Of a stretch of 7,723 nucleotides of DNA, positions 1 through 5,684 are shown piece by piece. The stretch comes from a bacterium (GTDB taxonomy: Bacteria; Patescibacteriota; Minisyncoccia; JACQLN01). The stretch's first letter is position 1. Each line of letters starts with the position of its first letter. Location of the stretch: contig JAUYOU010000089.1 in NCBI GenBank assembly GCA_030697855.1, forward strand, positions 1 to 7,723, written 5' to 3'. The translations under genes were made by a program, and so were the position numbers. The notes below the pieces were generated by a model. That model did not search any database. It was not told where the DNA came from and saw only the letters and a list, made by a program, of their open reading frames with translations.

Positions 1-1127
1 CTTTCACCAGTTTTAAAGTCAAAATTTGGCTGTAATGCCAGCTTATACTCCTTTGGTTCTAAGGCAGAAACCTTAAAGGGATAGGTTTTTCCTATCTCCA
101 TAGCTGCGGTCATATCTTTATAGGTTTTAAACTCGGAAATATGGGTCAAGCCTTGAATTTCGGAGTCTAGCCTTATAAAAGCGCCAAAAGGATTGAATTT
201 AACAACAGTTCCGTCAACAACATCACCTTTTTTATATCTGTTTTCAACCTCATTCCAAGGATTTGGTTTTAAAGCTTTTAAAGAAAGAGAAATTTTGTCT
301 CCTTCTACAGAAATTACCTTAGCCTCTATTTTATCGCCAATTTTTAAGACATCACTTGGCTTTTCAACCAATTGCCAGCCTATTTCAGAAATATGGATCA
401 AGCCTTCTATACTGTTAAATGTAACAAAAGCGCCAAAATCAACCAAACCAGATATTTCGCCTTCTACGTTGTCGCCTATATTATATCCAGAAAGTTTGGC
501 TTCCATTTCTTTAGAAATCTTGGCTTTTTCAGAAAGGATTATTTTTTGATTTTTTTGATCAAAATCAATAATTTTTACTAAAATTATCTGCCCCACAAAC
601 TTTTTAAGTATTTTTAGTATTTCTTCTTTGTCTCCACCCTCAACATGAGGATAGTTTTGGCTAGAAAGCTGGGAAACTGGCAAAAAAGCGGCTAGCCCTT
701 CTACTTGAGCAGTTAAACCTCCACGGTTAGCACCCGTTATTTTAGCTTCAATAACGTCACCACTTTGTTTTAGGTTTTTTATAACATCCCAAGATTGGTC
801 CATTGTGGCTTGTATTAAAGACACTTCCACTAAGCCATCCTTGTTTTCGATTTCTGTTATTTTAACCATTAAAACATCATCTTTCTTAATGTCTTGGAAG
901 CTTGTATTGAAAGATTCCATATCGTTCTTATAAAGAACGCCGGTTCTAAAGCCACTTAAATCTAGATATATTCTATTTCTGCCCTTGTCTATTACTAGTC
1001 CTTGTAAAGTATCGCCTACTTTAGGCACTACAATGTTTATGTTTTTTTCTAGAAGTAAATCCTTCATGGATTGAACTTCTTTGGGAGAGGTTGTGGAAAC
1101 AGAGGTGTTGATTTCGTTAGTATTCAT
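1..1127 (-). CDS. rpsA: 30S ribosomal protein S1 (four S1 RNA-binding domains), 3' end cut by window edge
   Basis: This frame reads without a stop from the ATG at 1127 down to base 1, giving 375 residues. The protein has four S1 (OB-fold) repeats at about residues 37-106, 122-203, 217-284 and 300-367. The last two carry the clearest S1 signatures: FGAF at 231-234 and 314-317, and GLIHISE/GLTHISE at 242-248 and 326-332. Repeats 1 and 2 are more divergent, as expected of the ribosome-docking end of S1. S1 binds the 30S subunit and unfolds or captures mRNA during initiation. Four repeats is shorter than the six of E. coli and fits the short S1 forms of Gram-positive and CPR lineages. The fourth repeat is essentially complete at the edge, so only a short tail is probably missing. 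The start is supported by a promoter 13 bp upstream; there is no Shine-Dalgarno. A general multi-S1 RNA-binding protein is the only serious alternative. Confidence 0.88.
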   Translation of the reverse strand, partial: MNTNEINTSVSTTSPKEVQSMKDLLLEKNINIVVPKVGDTLQGLVIDKGRNRIYLDLSGFRTGVLYKNDMESFNTSFQDIKKDDVLMVKITEIENKDGLVEVSLIQATMDQSWDVIKNLKQSGDVIEAKITGANRGGLTAQVEGLAAFLPVSQLSSQNYPHVEGGDKEEILKILKKFVGQIILVKIIDFDQKNQKIILSEKAKISKEMEAKLSGYNIGDNVEGEISGLVDFGAFVTFNSIEGLIHISEIGWQLVEKPSDVLKIGDKIEAKVISVEGDKISLSLKALKPNPWNEVENRYKKGDVVDGTVVKFNPFGAFIRLDSEIQGLTHISEFKTYKDMTAAMEIGKTYPFKVSALEPKEYKLALQPNFDFKTGE

Positions 1128-1140
1128 ATTTTGTGTAGAA

Positions 1141-1169
1141 ACTATAACAGAACACAATAATAAAGGCAA
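1141..1169 (-). promoter_or_regulatory. Sigma-70-type promoter of the S1 gene
   Basis: On the minus strand, TTGCCT (1169-1164; 4 of 6 to the -35 consensus) is followed by a 17-bp spacer and TATAGT (1146-1141; 5 of 6 to the -10 consensus). Only 13 bp separate the -10 box from the ATG, so transcription would start about 6-8 bases before the start codon. The mRNA would be almost leaderless and have no room for a Shine-Dalgarno. This is read from hexamers and spacing only. Confidence 0.6.
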
Positions 1170-1205
1170 TATCGGCTTTTTATGGTAATTATTTTACACA
1201 AATCG

Positions 1206-1234
1206 TTGAACCTATGAAAAAACTATGTTAGATT
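1206..1234 (+). promoter_or_regulatory. Weak candidate promoter for the rightward genes
   Basis: TTGAAC (1206-1211), a 17-bp spacer and TAGATT (1229-1234; 4 of 6 to the -10 consensus) lie in the divergent intergenic region. They would give a leader of roughly 75-80 bases before the ATG at 1318. The region is AT-rich, so chance matches are likely. No better-spaced pair was found nearer the start, and no ribosome binding site precedes the ATG. Confidence 0.25.
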
Positions 1235-1317
1235 TATAGCAACATAAATAGGTAAAAGCACCAGAATTACGCAAATCAAAATAGATTTCGCGTGTTGTTT
1301 GTGGTTAGCTACTTTAT

Positions 1318-1896
1318 ATGAACATTTTTTGGTACGGAAAAAACTCTGTGGGTATAGATAGTGGAGAATACTCGCTTGTGGCGAGTCCTGTTGATTTAGA
1401 AAAAGAATTAAAGTCTGCCAAAGCAGCCAATGTTGTTTTGGCGTCTAAAGAAAGTGAGGAAGATAGAAAAATAAAAACTACATCTTTTTTAATAAATAAT
1501 CCTGGCGAATACGATGTTAAAGGTTTTTTTGTTATGGGGCTTGGCGGTTTTGGCGAAAATATTGCTTACACTATAGAAGTAGAAGGAGTAAGGCTTTGCC
1601 ATTTAGCTGGTTTAAATAAAGAATTAACCGATGCCCAGTTAGAAAATTTTTCGGATATAGATATTCTATTAATAGATATAGGTTCAACAGATGATTCCAA
1701 CGAAATCGCTAGTAAAATAGTTAACCAGATAGAACCTAGAATAGTTATTCCCATAGGTTACGATACTGTTAAGAAGGCCTCGGTATTTTTTAAAGAAATG
1801 GGTGCTTCGGATGCAGAACCACAGAACAAGTTAAATATTAAAAAGAAAGATTTACCACAGGAAGAGACAAAAATGATAGTGCTGAACATTGCATAA
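1318..1896 (+). CDS. Metallo-beta-lactamase-fold protein (UlaG-like) that has lost its metal-binding residues
   Basis: The 192-residue protein matches the UlaG-like MBL-fold hydrolases common in Parcubacteria: WYGKNS near the N-terminus (usually WYGxSC), INNPGEYDVKG at 60-69, AYTIEVEGVRLCHLAG at 83-98, DIDILLIDIG at 113-122, EPRIVIPIGYD at 139-149, and LNIKKKDLPQEET at 172-184. Active members bind metals through HxHxDH, a later histidine, an aspartate in HLGD and a final histidine in IPxHY. Here the first motif reads SKESEED (43-49), the aspartate is Gly98 and the final histidine is Gly147; the middle histidine is also absent. The fold is intact but the metal centre is gone, so this is probably a non-enzymatic scaffold or binding protein. 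The frame is open and the surrounding motifs are well kept, so it does not look like a decaying pseudogene. The start fits the family N-terminus. No Shine-Dalgarno is present. Confidence 0.8.
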   Translation: MNIFWYGKNSVGIDSGEYSLVASPVDLEKELKSAKAANVVLASKESEEDRKIKTTSFLINNPGEYDVKGFFVMGLGGFGENIAYTIEVEGVRLCHLAGLNKELTDAQLENFSDIDILLIDIGSTDDSNEIASKIVNQIEPRIVIPIGYDTVKKASVFFKEMGASDAEPQNKLNIKKKDLPQEETKMIVLNIA

Positions 1897-1913
1897 CGTG
1901 ATACCAATATACC

Positions 1914-1943
1914 CGCTTCGCCAAAGCTTCAGCGAGGCGAGCG
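1914..1943. repeat. GC-rich hairpin downstream of the MBL-fold gene
   Basis: CGCTTCGCC (1914-1922) pairs with GGCGAGCG (1936-1943), giving eight pairs with one bulged T around a 13-base loop. It starts 17 bp after the upstream stop codon. The stem is strong, but no T-run follows it, so it is a poor intrinsic terminator. It is clearly more GC-rich than the flanking DNA. It could be a dispersed palindromic repeat or an mRNA 3'-end stabiliser. Confidence 0.5.
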
Positions 1944-1995
1944 AATGCATGCGAATGATACGAATAAATTCATTCGCAGATTCGTATTAATTCGC
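1941..1995. repeat. Palindrome built from GCGAAT/ATTCGC and ATACGAAT/ATTCGTAT units
   Basis: GCGAAT (1951-1956) pairs with ATTCGC (1990-1995), and ATACGAAT (1958-1965) pairs with ATTCGTAT (1980-1987). The result is a 14-bp stem with a small internal bulge and a 14-base loop. A second arrangement is possible because GCGAATG (1941-1947 or 1951-1957) is also complementary to CATTCGC (1971-1977). The word CGTATTAAT at 1983-1991 recurs at 2045-2053, where it runs into the ATG of the next gene. This suggests the element's edge abuts that start codon. Confidence 0.55.
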
Positions 1996-2032
1996 CCTTC
2001 GACTCTGCTCAGGGTCTTGAGCCTGTCGAAAG
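1996..2032. repeat. Imperfect inverted repeat of the CTTCGAC...GTCGAAAG type
   Basis: TTCGAC (1998-2003) pairs with GTCGAA (2025-2030), and GCTCA (2007-2011) pairs with TGAGC (2018-2022). A TCT/CT internal loop separates the two stems, and the apical loop is six bases. From memory, this sequence type is a widespread dispersed intergenic repeat in many bacterial genomes; that identity is recollection and was not checked. No T-run follows it. Confidence 0.5.
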
Positions 2033-2051
2033 ATAAATTAGCATCGTATTA

Positions 2052-2399
2052 ATGTCTTTATATAATTTCGTTTACAATCTTCAAAGAAAAAACAATAAAG
2101 CCAAAAAAAGAATATTGGTTGGGCTTTTAGCCATTTCTTTTTTATTGTTAATGTCTTTTTGGGTGTTAATGTTTAAAAATCAGTTACAAAAGATAGATTT
2201 GTCGCAAGGCTCGGGTGTAACTAAGTTACTGGGCGAAGAGGAAAAAATGGTAAGCCCTCTGGCTGCTTTGGTTCAAGGGTTTAAGAGCTTTAAAAAAGAA
2301 GCTTCCAGTAAAGTAGGTGAATATGGAAATGTGATTTCGAAAAAAGAAGAATTAAAAATAGAAAATAATAGGCCAGTATACGAATTACCTGTAGAATAG
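2052..2399 (+). CDS. Small single-pass membrane protein of unknown function
   Basis: I do not recognise this 115-residue protein. It has a lysine/arginine-rich N-terminus (RKNNKAKKR, 12-20), then one hydrophobic segment (about 21-41), then a charged, mostly hydrophilic tail with no cysteines. By the positive-inside rule the N-terminus is cytoplasmic and about 74 residues face outward. Nothing in the tail suggests an enzyme. It ends only 6 bp before gyrA and was presumably transcribed with it, so it may be a conserved gyrA neighbour. The ATG lies at the edge of the palindromic spacer and lacks a Shine-Dalgarno. The next in-frame ATG falls inside the membrane segment, which supports the chosen start. 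Confidence 0.65.
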   Translation: MSLYNFVYNLQRKNNKAKKRILVGLLAISFLLLMSFWVLMFKNQLQKIDLSQGSGVTKLLGEEEKMVSPLAALVQGFKSFKKEASSKVGEYGNVISKKEELKIENNRPVYELPVE

Positions 2400-2405
2400 A
2401 AAAAA

Positions 2406-4886
2406 ATGGATTCAAAAAAACAAGCTTCCGGCGATATAGTAAAGCAAAATATTCAGGACCGAGAAATAACAAACGAGATGCAAGATGCGTATTTAGACTA
2501 CGCTATGAGTGTTATAGTTTCTCGTGCTTTGCCAGATGTTCGTGATGGTTTAAAACCAGTACACCGCAGAATTCTTTATTCGATGCACGAAAACGGCTTG
2601 CGTCACAGTGCTAAATATAGAAAATGCGCCACGGTCGTTGGAGATGTTATTGGTAAGTATCACCCGCACGGAGATGCGGCTATTTACGATGCTTTGGCTC
2701 GTATGGCTCAAGATTTTTCGCTTCGTTACCCATTGGTAGATGGTCAAGGAAACTTTGGTTCTATTGATGGCGATGCTCCTGCTGCTTATCGTTATACGGA
2801 ATGTCGTATGGAAAACGTGGCCGAAGAAATGCTTACAGACATAGACAAAGAAACAGTAGACTGGAGAGAAACATATGACGGCAGCAGAGAAGAACCTTCT
2901 GTTTTGCCAGCCAGAGTTCCAAACATATTGCTTAATGGCTCGGTTGGTATTGCTGTTGGTATGGCTACTAATATTCCACCTCACAATTTGGTGGAAGTTA
3001 TCGATGCTTTGCTTTATCTGTCCGATAACCCAAAAGCCACAGGCGAAGATTTGATGCAATTTGTTAAGGGTCCAGATTTTCCAACCGGTGGTGCTATTTA
3101 CGGCAAGAAAGATATTATCCAAGCTTATGCCTCGGGTCGTGGCCCCATGGTTGTTCGTGGAATTGCCGATGTTATAGAAGGCAAAGGATCTAAGGGTTTT
3201 CAAATAATAATTAAAGAAATACCTTACCAAGTTAATAAAGCCACAATGTTGGAACATTTGGCTGATTTGGTAAAAGAAAAAAAGATTGAGGGTATTAAAG
3301 ATATTCGCGATGAATCCGACAAAGACGGTATCCGAATAATGATAGAGTTAAGAAGCGATGCCTATCCTCAAAAAGTTTTAAATAAACTTTATAAACTTAC
3401 CGATCTTCAAAAAACTTTTCACTTAAACATGTTGGCTTTGGTTGATGGTATTCAGCCACAGGTTTTGTCTTTAAAATCTGTTTTAGAACATTATTTGGCT
3501 CACCGAAAGGTTATTGTTGAGCGCCGAACTAGGTACGACCTTAAAAAAGCCGAAGAAAGAAAGCATATTTTAGAAGGCCTATCCAAAGCACTCGACCATA
3601 TCGATGAAGTTATAAGCACTATTAGAAAGTCGGAAACTCGAGAAGATGCCCATTCTAATTTAATTAAAAAGTTTAAACTTTCGGAAATTCAATCTACCGC
3701 CATTTTGGAAATGCGTTTGCAAACGTTAGCTGGTTTAGAAAGAAAGAAAATAGAAGACGAACTTACTGAAAAAAAGAAGTTAATTGCCTATTTAAATAGT
3801 ATTTTAGACGATGTTACAAAGCTTTTGGGCGTTATTAAGGATGAGTTTAAAGAAGTTAGAGAAAAATATCCTAGCGAGCGCAGAACAAAAATATATACAA
3901 ATCCTATTGGTGAATTTAGCGAAGAAGATTTAATTCCAGACGAAGAAGTTATTATTACGCTAAGCCGAGATGGCTTTATTAAGCGCTTACCACCAGGTAC
4001 GTATCGCACACAGAAACGTGGGGGCTCGGGTAAAATTGGCGCAGCTGTTGCAGAGGAAGATTTTATTCAGCATTTGGTTGTAGCTAATACTCACGATAGC
4101 GTTTTGTTGTTTGCTTCTACTGGCAAAGTATTTCTTTCCAAGGTTCACGAAATTCCTGTGGCCACTAGAACTTCTAAGGGTAGGGCCTTGGTTAACTTCT
4201 TGGAAATAGGCCAAGAAGAAGCAATTACAGCGATTGTTCCTGTTAAATTTGATATTAAAAAATCCAAAACCCAAGAAAATGTTGGTAAGTTTTTAATTAT
4301 GATAACTCGCAGTGGTATAATTAAAAAAACAGAGGTTACCGATTTCGCTAATGTTAGACGTTCTGGGCTTATAGCCATAAAACTTCACAAAGACGATGAG
4401 CTTGATTGGGTTAAGCTAACTTCTGGTAAGGACGAAGTAATTCTAGTTACACAAAAAGGGCAAGCTATAAGATTTTCCGAAAACGATGTTCGTGATATGG
4501 GTCGAAATGCTAGTGGTGTTAACGCTATGAGGCTTAAGAGTGGTGATTTAATTGCAGGGGCCGATGTTATAACTTCTCAAAACAAAGATTCCCAAGTCTT
4601 GGTGGTGCTTTCTAAGGGATATGCCAAGAGAACCCCTATTAAGTTATACAAAAAGCAAAAACGAGCAGGGTCTGGAATAAAAACTGCCAAAGTTACACCA
4701 AAAACAGGCGAAATAGTTTCGGCAAAAATTTTAGGTGAAGAAGAAGATTTAATAGTAATTTCTAAAAAAGGTCAGTTAATTAGAACACCTTTGAAAGATA
4801 TTTCTGTTTTGGGCCGTGCCACTCAAGGTGTAAGGGTAATGAAACTAAAAGACGGCGATCAAATAGGTTCGACAACAACGCTGTAA
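2406..4886 (+). CDS. gyrA: DNA gyrase subunit A
   Basis: This is a complete 826-residue type IIA topoisomerase A subunit. With GyrB it forms the ATP-dependent enzyme that introduces negative supercoils. The breakage-reunion domain begins with DYAMSVIVSRALPDVRDGLKPVHRR (split 31-48 and 49-55). The catalytic tyrosine is Tyr130, after Arg129 in the AYRYTECRM segment. A coiled-coil region spans about 370-500. The C-terminal beta-pinwheel (about 508-826) begins near the gyrase-defining GyrA box, seen as QKRGGSG at 536-542. A second box-like QKRAGSG occurs at 751-757. The GyrA box favours gyrase over ParC. There is no acidic C-terminal tail and no intein. In the quinolone-resistance region, HGDAAIYD (88-95) has alanine at the position equivalent to E. 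coli Ser83, while Asp87 is kept as Asp95. No Shine-Dalgarno lies in the 6-bp gap upstream, so translation may depend on the preceding gene. Confidence 0.97.
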   Translation: MDSKKQASGDIVKQNIQDREITNEMQDAYLDYAMSVIVSRALPDVRDGLKPVHRRILYSMHENGLRHSAKYRKCATVVGDVIGKYHPHGDAAIYDALARMAQDFSLRYPLVDGQGNFGSIDGDAPAAYRYTECRMENVAEEMLTDIDKETVDWRETYDGSREEPSVLPARVPNILLNGSVGIAVGMATNIPPHNLVEVIDALLYLSDNPKATGEDLMQFVKGPDFPTGGAIYGKKDIIQAYASGRGPMVVRGIADVIEGKGSKGFQIIIKEIPYQVNKATMLEHLADLVKEKKIEGIKDIRDESDKDGIRIMIELRSDAYPQKVLNKLYKLTDLQKTFHLNMLALVDGIQPQVLSLKSVLEHYLAHRKVIVERRTRYDLKKAEERKHILEGLSKALDHIDEVISTIRKSETREDAHSNLIKKFKLSEIQSTAILEMRLQTLAGLERKKIEDELTEKKKLIAYLNSILDDVTKLLGVIKDEFKEVREKYPSERRTKIYTNPIGEFSEEDLIPDEEVIITLSRDGFIKRLPPGTYRTQKRGGSGKIGAAVAEEDFIQHLVVANTHDSVLLFASTGKVFLSKVHEIPVATRTSKGRALVNFLEIGQEEAITAIVPVKFDIKKSKTQENVGKFLIMITRSGIIKKTEVTDFANVRRSGLIAIKLHKDDELDWVKLTSGKDEVILVTQKGQAIRFSENDVRDMGRNASGVNAMRLKSGDLIAGADVITSQNKDSQVLVVLSKGYAKRTPIKLYKKQKRAGSGIKTAKVTPKTGEIVSAKILGEEEDLIVISKKGQLIRTPLKDISVLGRATQGVRVMKLKDGDQIGSTTTL

Positions 4887-5010
4887 ACATAATTTTCAAT
4901 TCTCAATTTTGCAATTATCAATGAATTTTCAATGATTCAATTATCAAACCTGTTTGAAAATTAGAAAATTGGGATTTGATTGAAAATTGAACATTGTAAA
5001 TTGTAAATTT
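4885..5010. repeat. 126-bp long-hairpin element, copy A
   Basis: This copy fills almost the whole gap between gyrA and the methyltransferase gene and matches copy B at 122 of 126 positions. The differences are at 4934, 4938, 4949 and 4951. The element folds on itself: CAAA (4945-4948) and TTTG (4953-4956) flank the loop CCTG, and pairing continues outward with scattered mismatches to about 4891 and 5009. It begins within the last two bases of the gyrA stop codon and carries a further in-frame TAA at 4890-4892. Only 8 bp separate it from the next ATG. TTGAAA (4980-4985) with a 16-bp spacer and TGTAAA (5002-5007) could be a weak outward promoter. The hairpin could also act in termination or RNase III processing. 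No recognisable terminal motif or transposase is present, so a non-autonomous palindromic element is inferred. Confidence 0.9.
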
Positions 5011-5018
5011 CTTATATT

Positions 5019-5561
5019 ATGATTCCTCAAGGAGGTTTTCTAAACCCAGATACCATAATTTCTAGTTTGGATATTAAATTAGGCTATAAAGTGGCCGATT
5101 TTGGCTCGGGTTCTGGTTATTTTGCTTTGCTTATCGCTACTATTGTTGGCCAAGAAGGCTCTGTTACAGCAATAGATGTTTTGCAAGGTAAATTAGATAC
5201 ATTAAAAACAGCAGCTCAATCGCGCGGTCTTTTTAATGTTAACTATGTAAGGGCTAATTTAGAAGTTATGGGCAGTTCTAAACTTAACGACACAAGCCAA
5301 GACATTGCTTTACTTACAAATATTTTATTTCAATCACAAAAAAAGTTAGAAATAATAAAAGAGGCGCATAGGGTTTTAAAGATTGGCGGTGAATTAATAA
5401 TTATCGATTGGGAACCAACTTCTCAATTTGGCCCAAAAGGAGAGGGTTATAAATTTTCTAAAGAAGAATGCCAGCAGATAGTAGCAGGGCTTGGTTTTTC
5501 TTTAGATAAAGAAATTGTGGTGGCAAGCGATCACTGGGGGTTAGTGTTTAAGAAAACATAA
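5019..5561 (+). CDS. Class I SAM-dependent methyltransferase
   Basis: The 180-residue protein has a Rossmann-fold methyltransferase core. Motif I is VADFGSGSGYF (25-35) and binds SAM through its glycine-rich loop. The acidic residue at the end of strand 2 is Asp53 in VTAIDV. A motif IV-like segment is DIALLTNILFQSQ (95-107), and the late strand GGELIIIDW (123-131) follows an HRVLK helix. The overall pattern is that of UbiE/type-11 methyltransferases. The substrate cannot be told; small molecules, lipids and quinones are all possible in that family. It may be slightly short at the N-terminus, but an in-frame TAA at 5004-5006 leaves no room for a longer ATG start. The gene lies between two direct copies of a 126-bp element, and its final Thr codon and stop lie inside the downstream copy. 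It has no Shine-Dalgarno at a usable distance. Confidence 0.85.
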   Translation: MIPQGGFLNPDTIISSLDIKLGYKVADFGSGSGYFALLIATIVGQEGSVTAIDVLQGKLDTLKTAAQSRGLFNVNYVRANLEVMGSSKLNDTSQDIALLTNILFQSQKKLEIIKEAHRVLKIGGELIIIDWEPTSQFGPKGEGYKFSKEECQQIVAGLGFSLDKEIVVASDHWGLVFKKT

Positions 5562-5679
5562 TTTTCAATTCTCAATTTTGCAATTATCAATGAATTTTCA
5601 ATAATTTAATTATCAAAGCCGTTTGAAAATTAGAAAATTGGGATTTGATTGAAAATTGAACATTGTAAATTGTAAATTT
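5554..5679. repeat. 126-bp long-hairpin element, copy B
   Basis: This is a direct repeat of 4885-5010 at an offset of 669 bp. It overlaps the last eight bases of the methyltransferase gene, supplying the final Thr codon and the TAA stop, and ends 5 bp before the ATG of the solute-binding protein. Relative to copy A it reads A at 5603, T at 5607, G at 5618 and C at 5620. The change at 5607 turns a C-A mismatch into a T-A pair, 5603 sits at an existing mismatch, and the other two are in the 4-base loop (5618-5621). Outside the two copies the flanking bases differ and no target duplication is obvious. Confidence 0.9.
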
Positions 5680-5684
5680 AAAGT

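Noticed and set aside
193..581. Open frames on the plus strand opposite the S1 gene
   Set aside because: They lie antisense to a clear four-domain S1 protein, have low-complexity Ser/Thr/Phe/Ile-rich translations and match no family.
1914..2032. Palindromes as intrinsic terminators
   Set aside because: None of the three stems is followed by a run of T, so a rho-independent terminator cannot be supported.
2550..3257. A 235-residue minus-strand open frame
   Set aside because: It is antisense to the most conserved part of gyrA, and its translation shows no recognisable domain.
3788..4378. Several short minus-strand open frames
   Set aside because: All lie within gyrA, overlap one another and look like complement shadows of its coding frame.
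2406..4886. ParC (topoisomerase IV) instead of GyrA
   Set aside because: The GyrA-box-like QKRGGSG at residues 536-542 and the full C-terminal pinwheel favour gyrase A.
5029..5035. A perfect AAGGAGG Shine-Dalgarno-like word
   Set aside because: It lies inside the methyltransferase gene, encoding Gln-Gly-Gly, and no ATG, GTG or TTG follows at a usable distance in the right frame.
4885..5679. The repeat pair as a CRISPR array or phage attachment sites
   Set aside because: There are only two copies, 126 bp long and 543 bp apart, separated by a gene. No integrase or cas gene is present.
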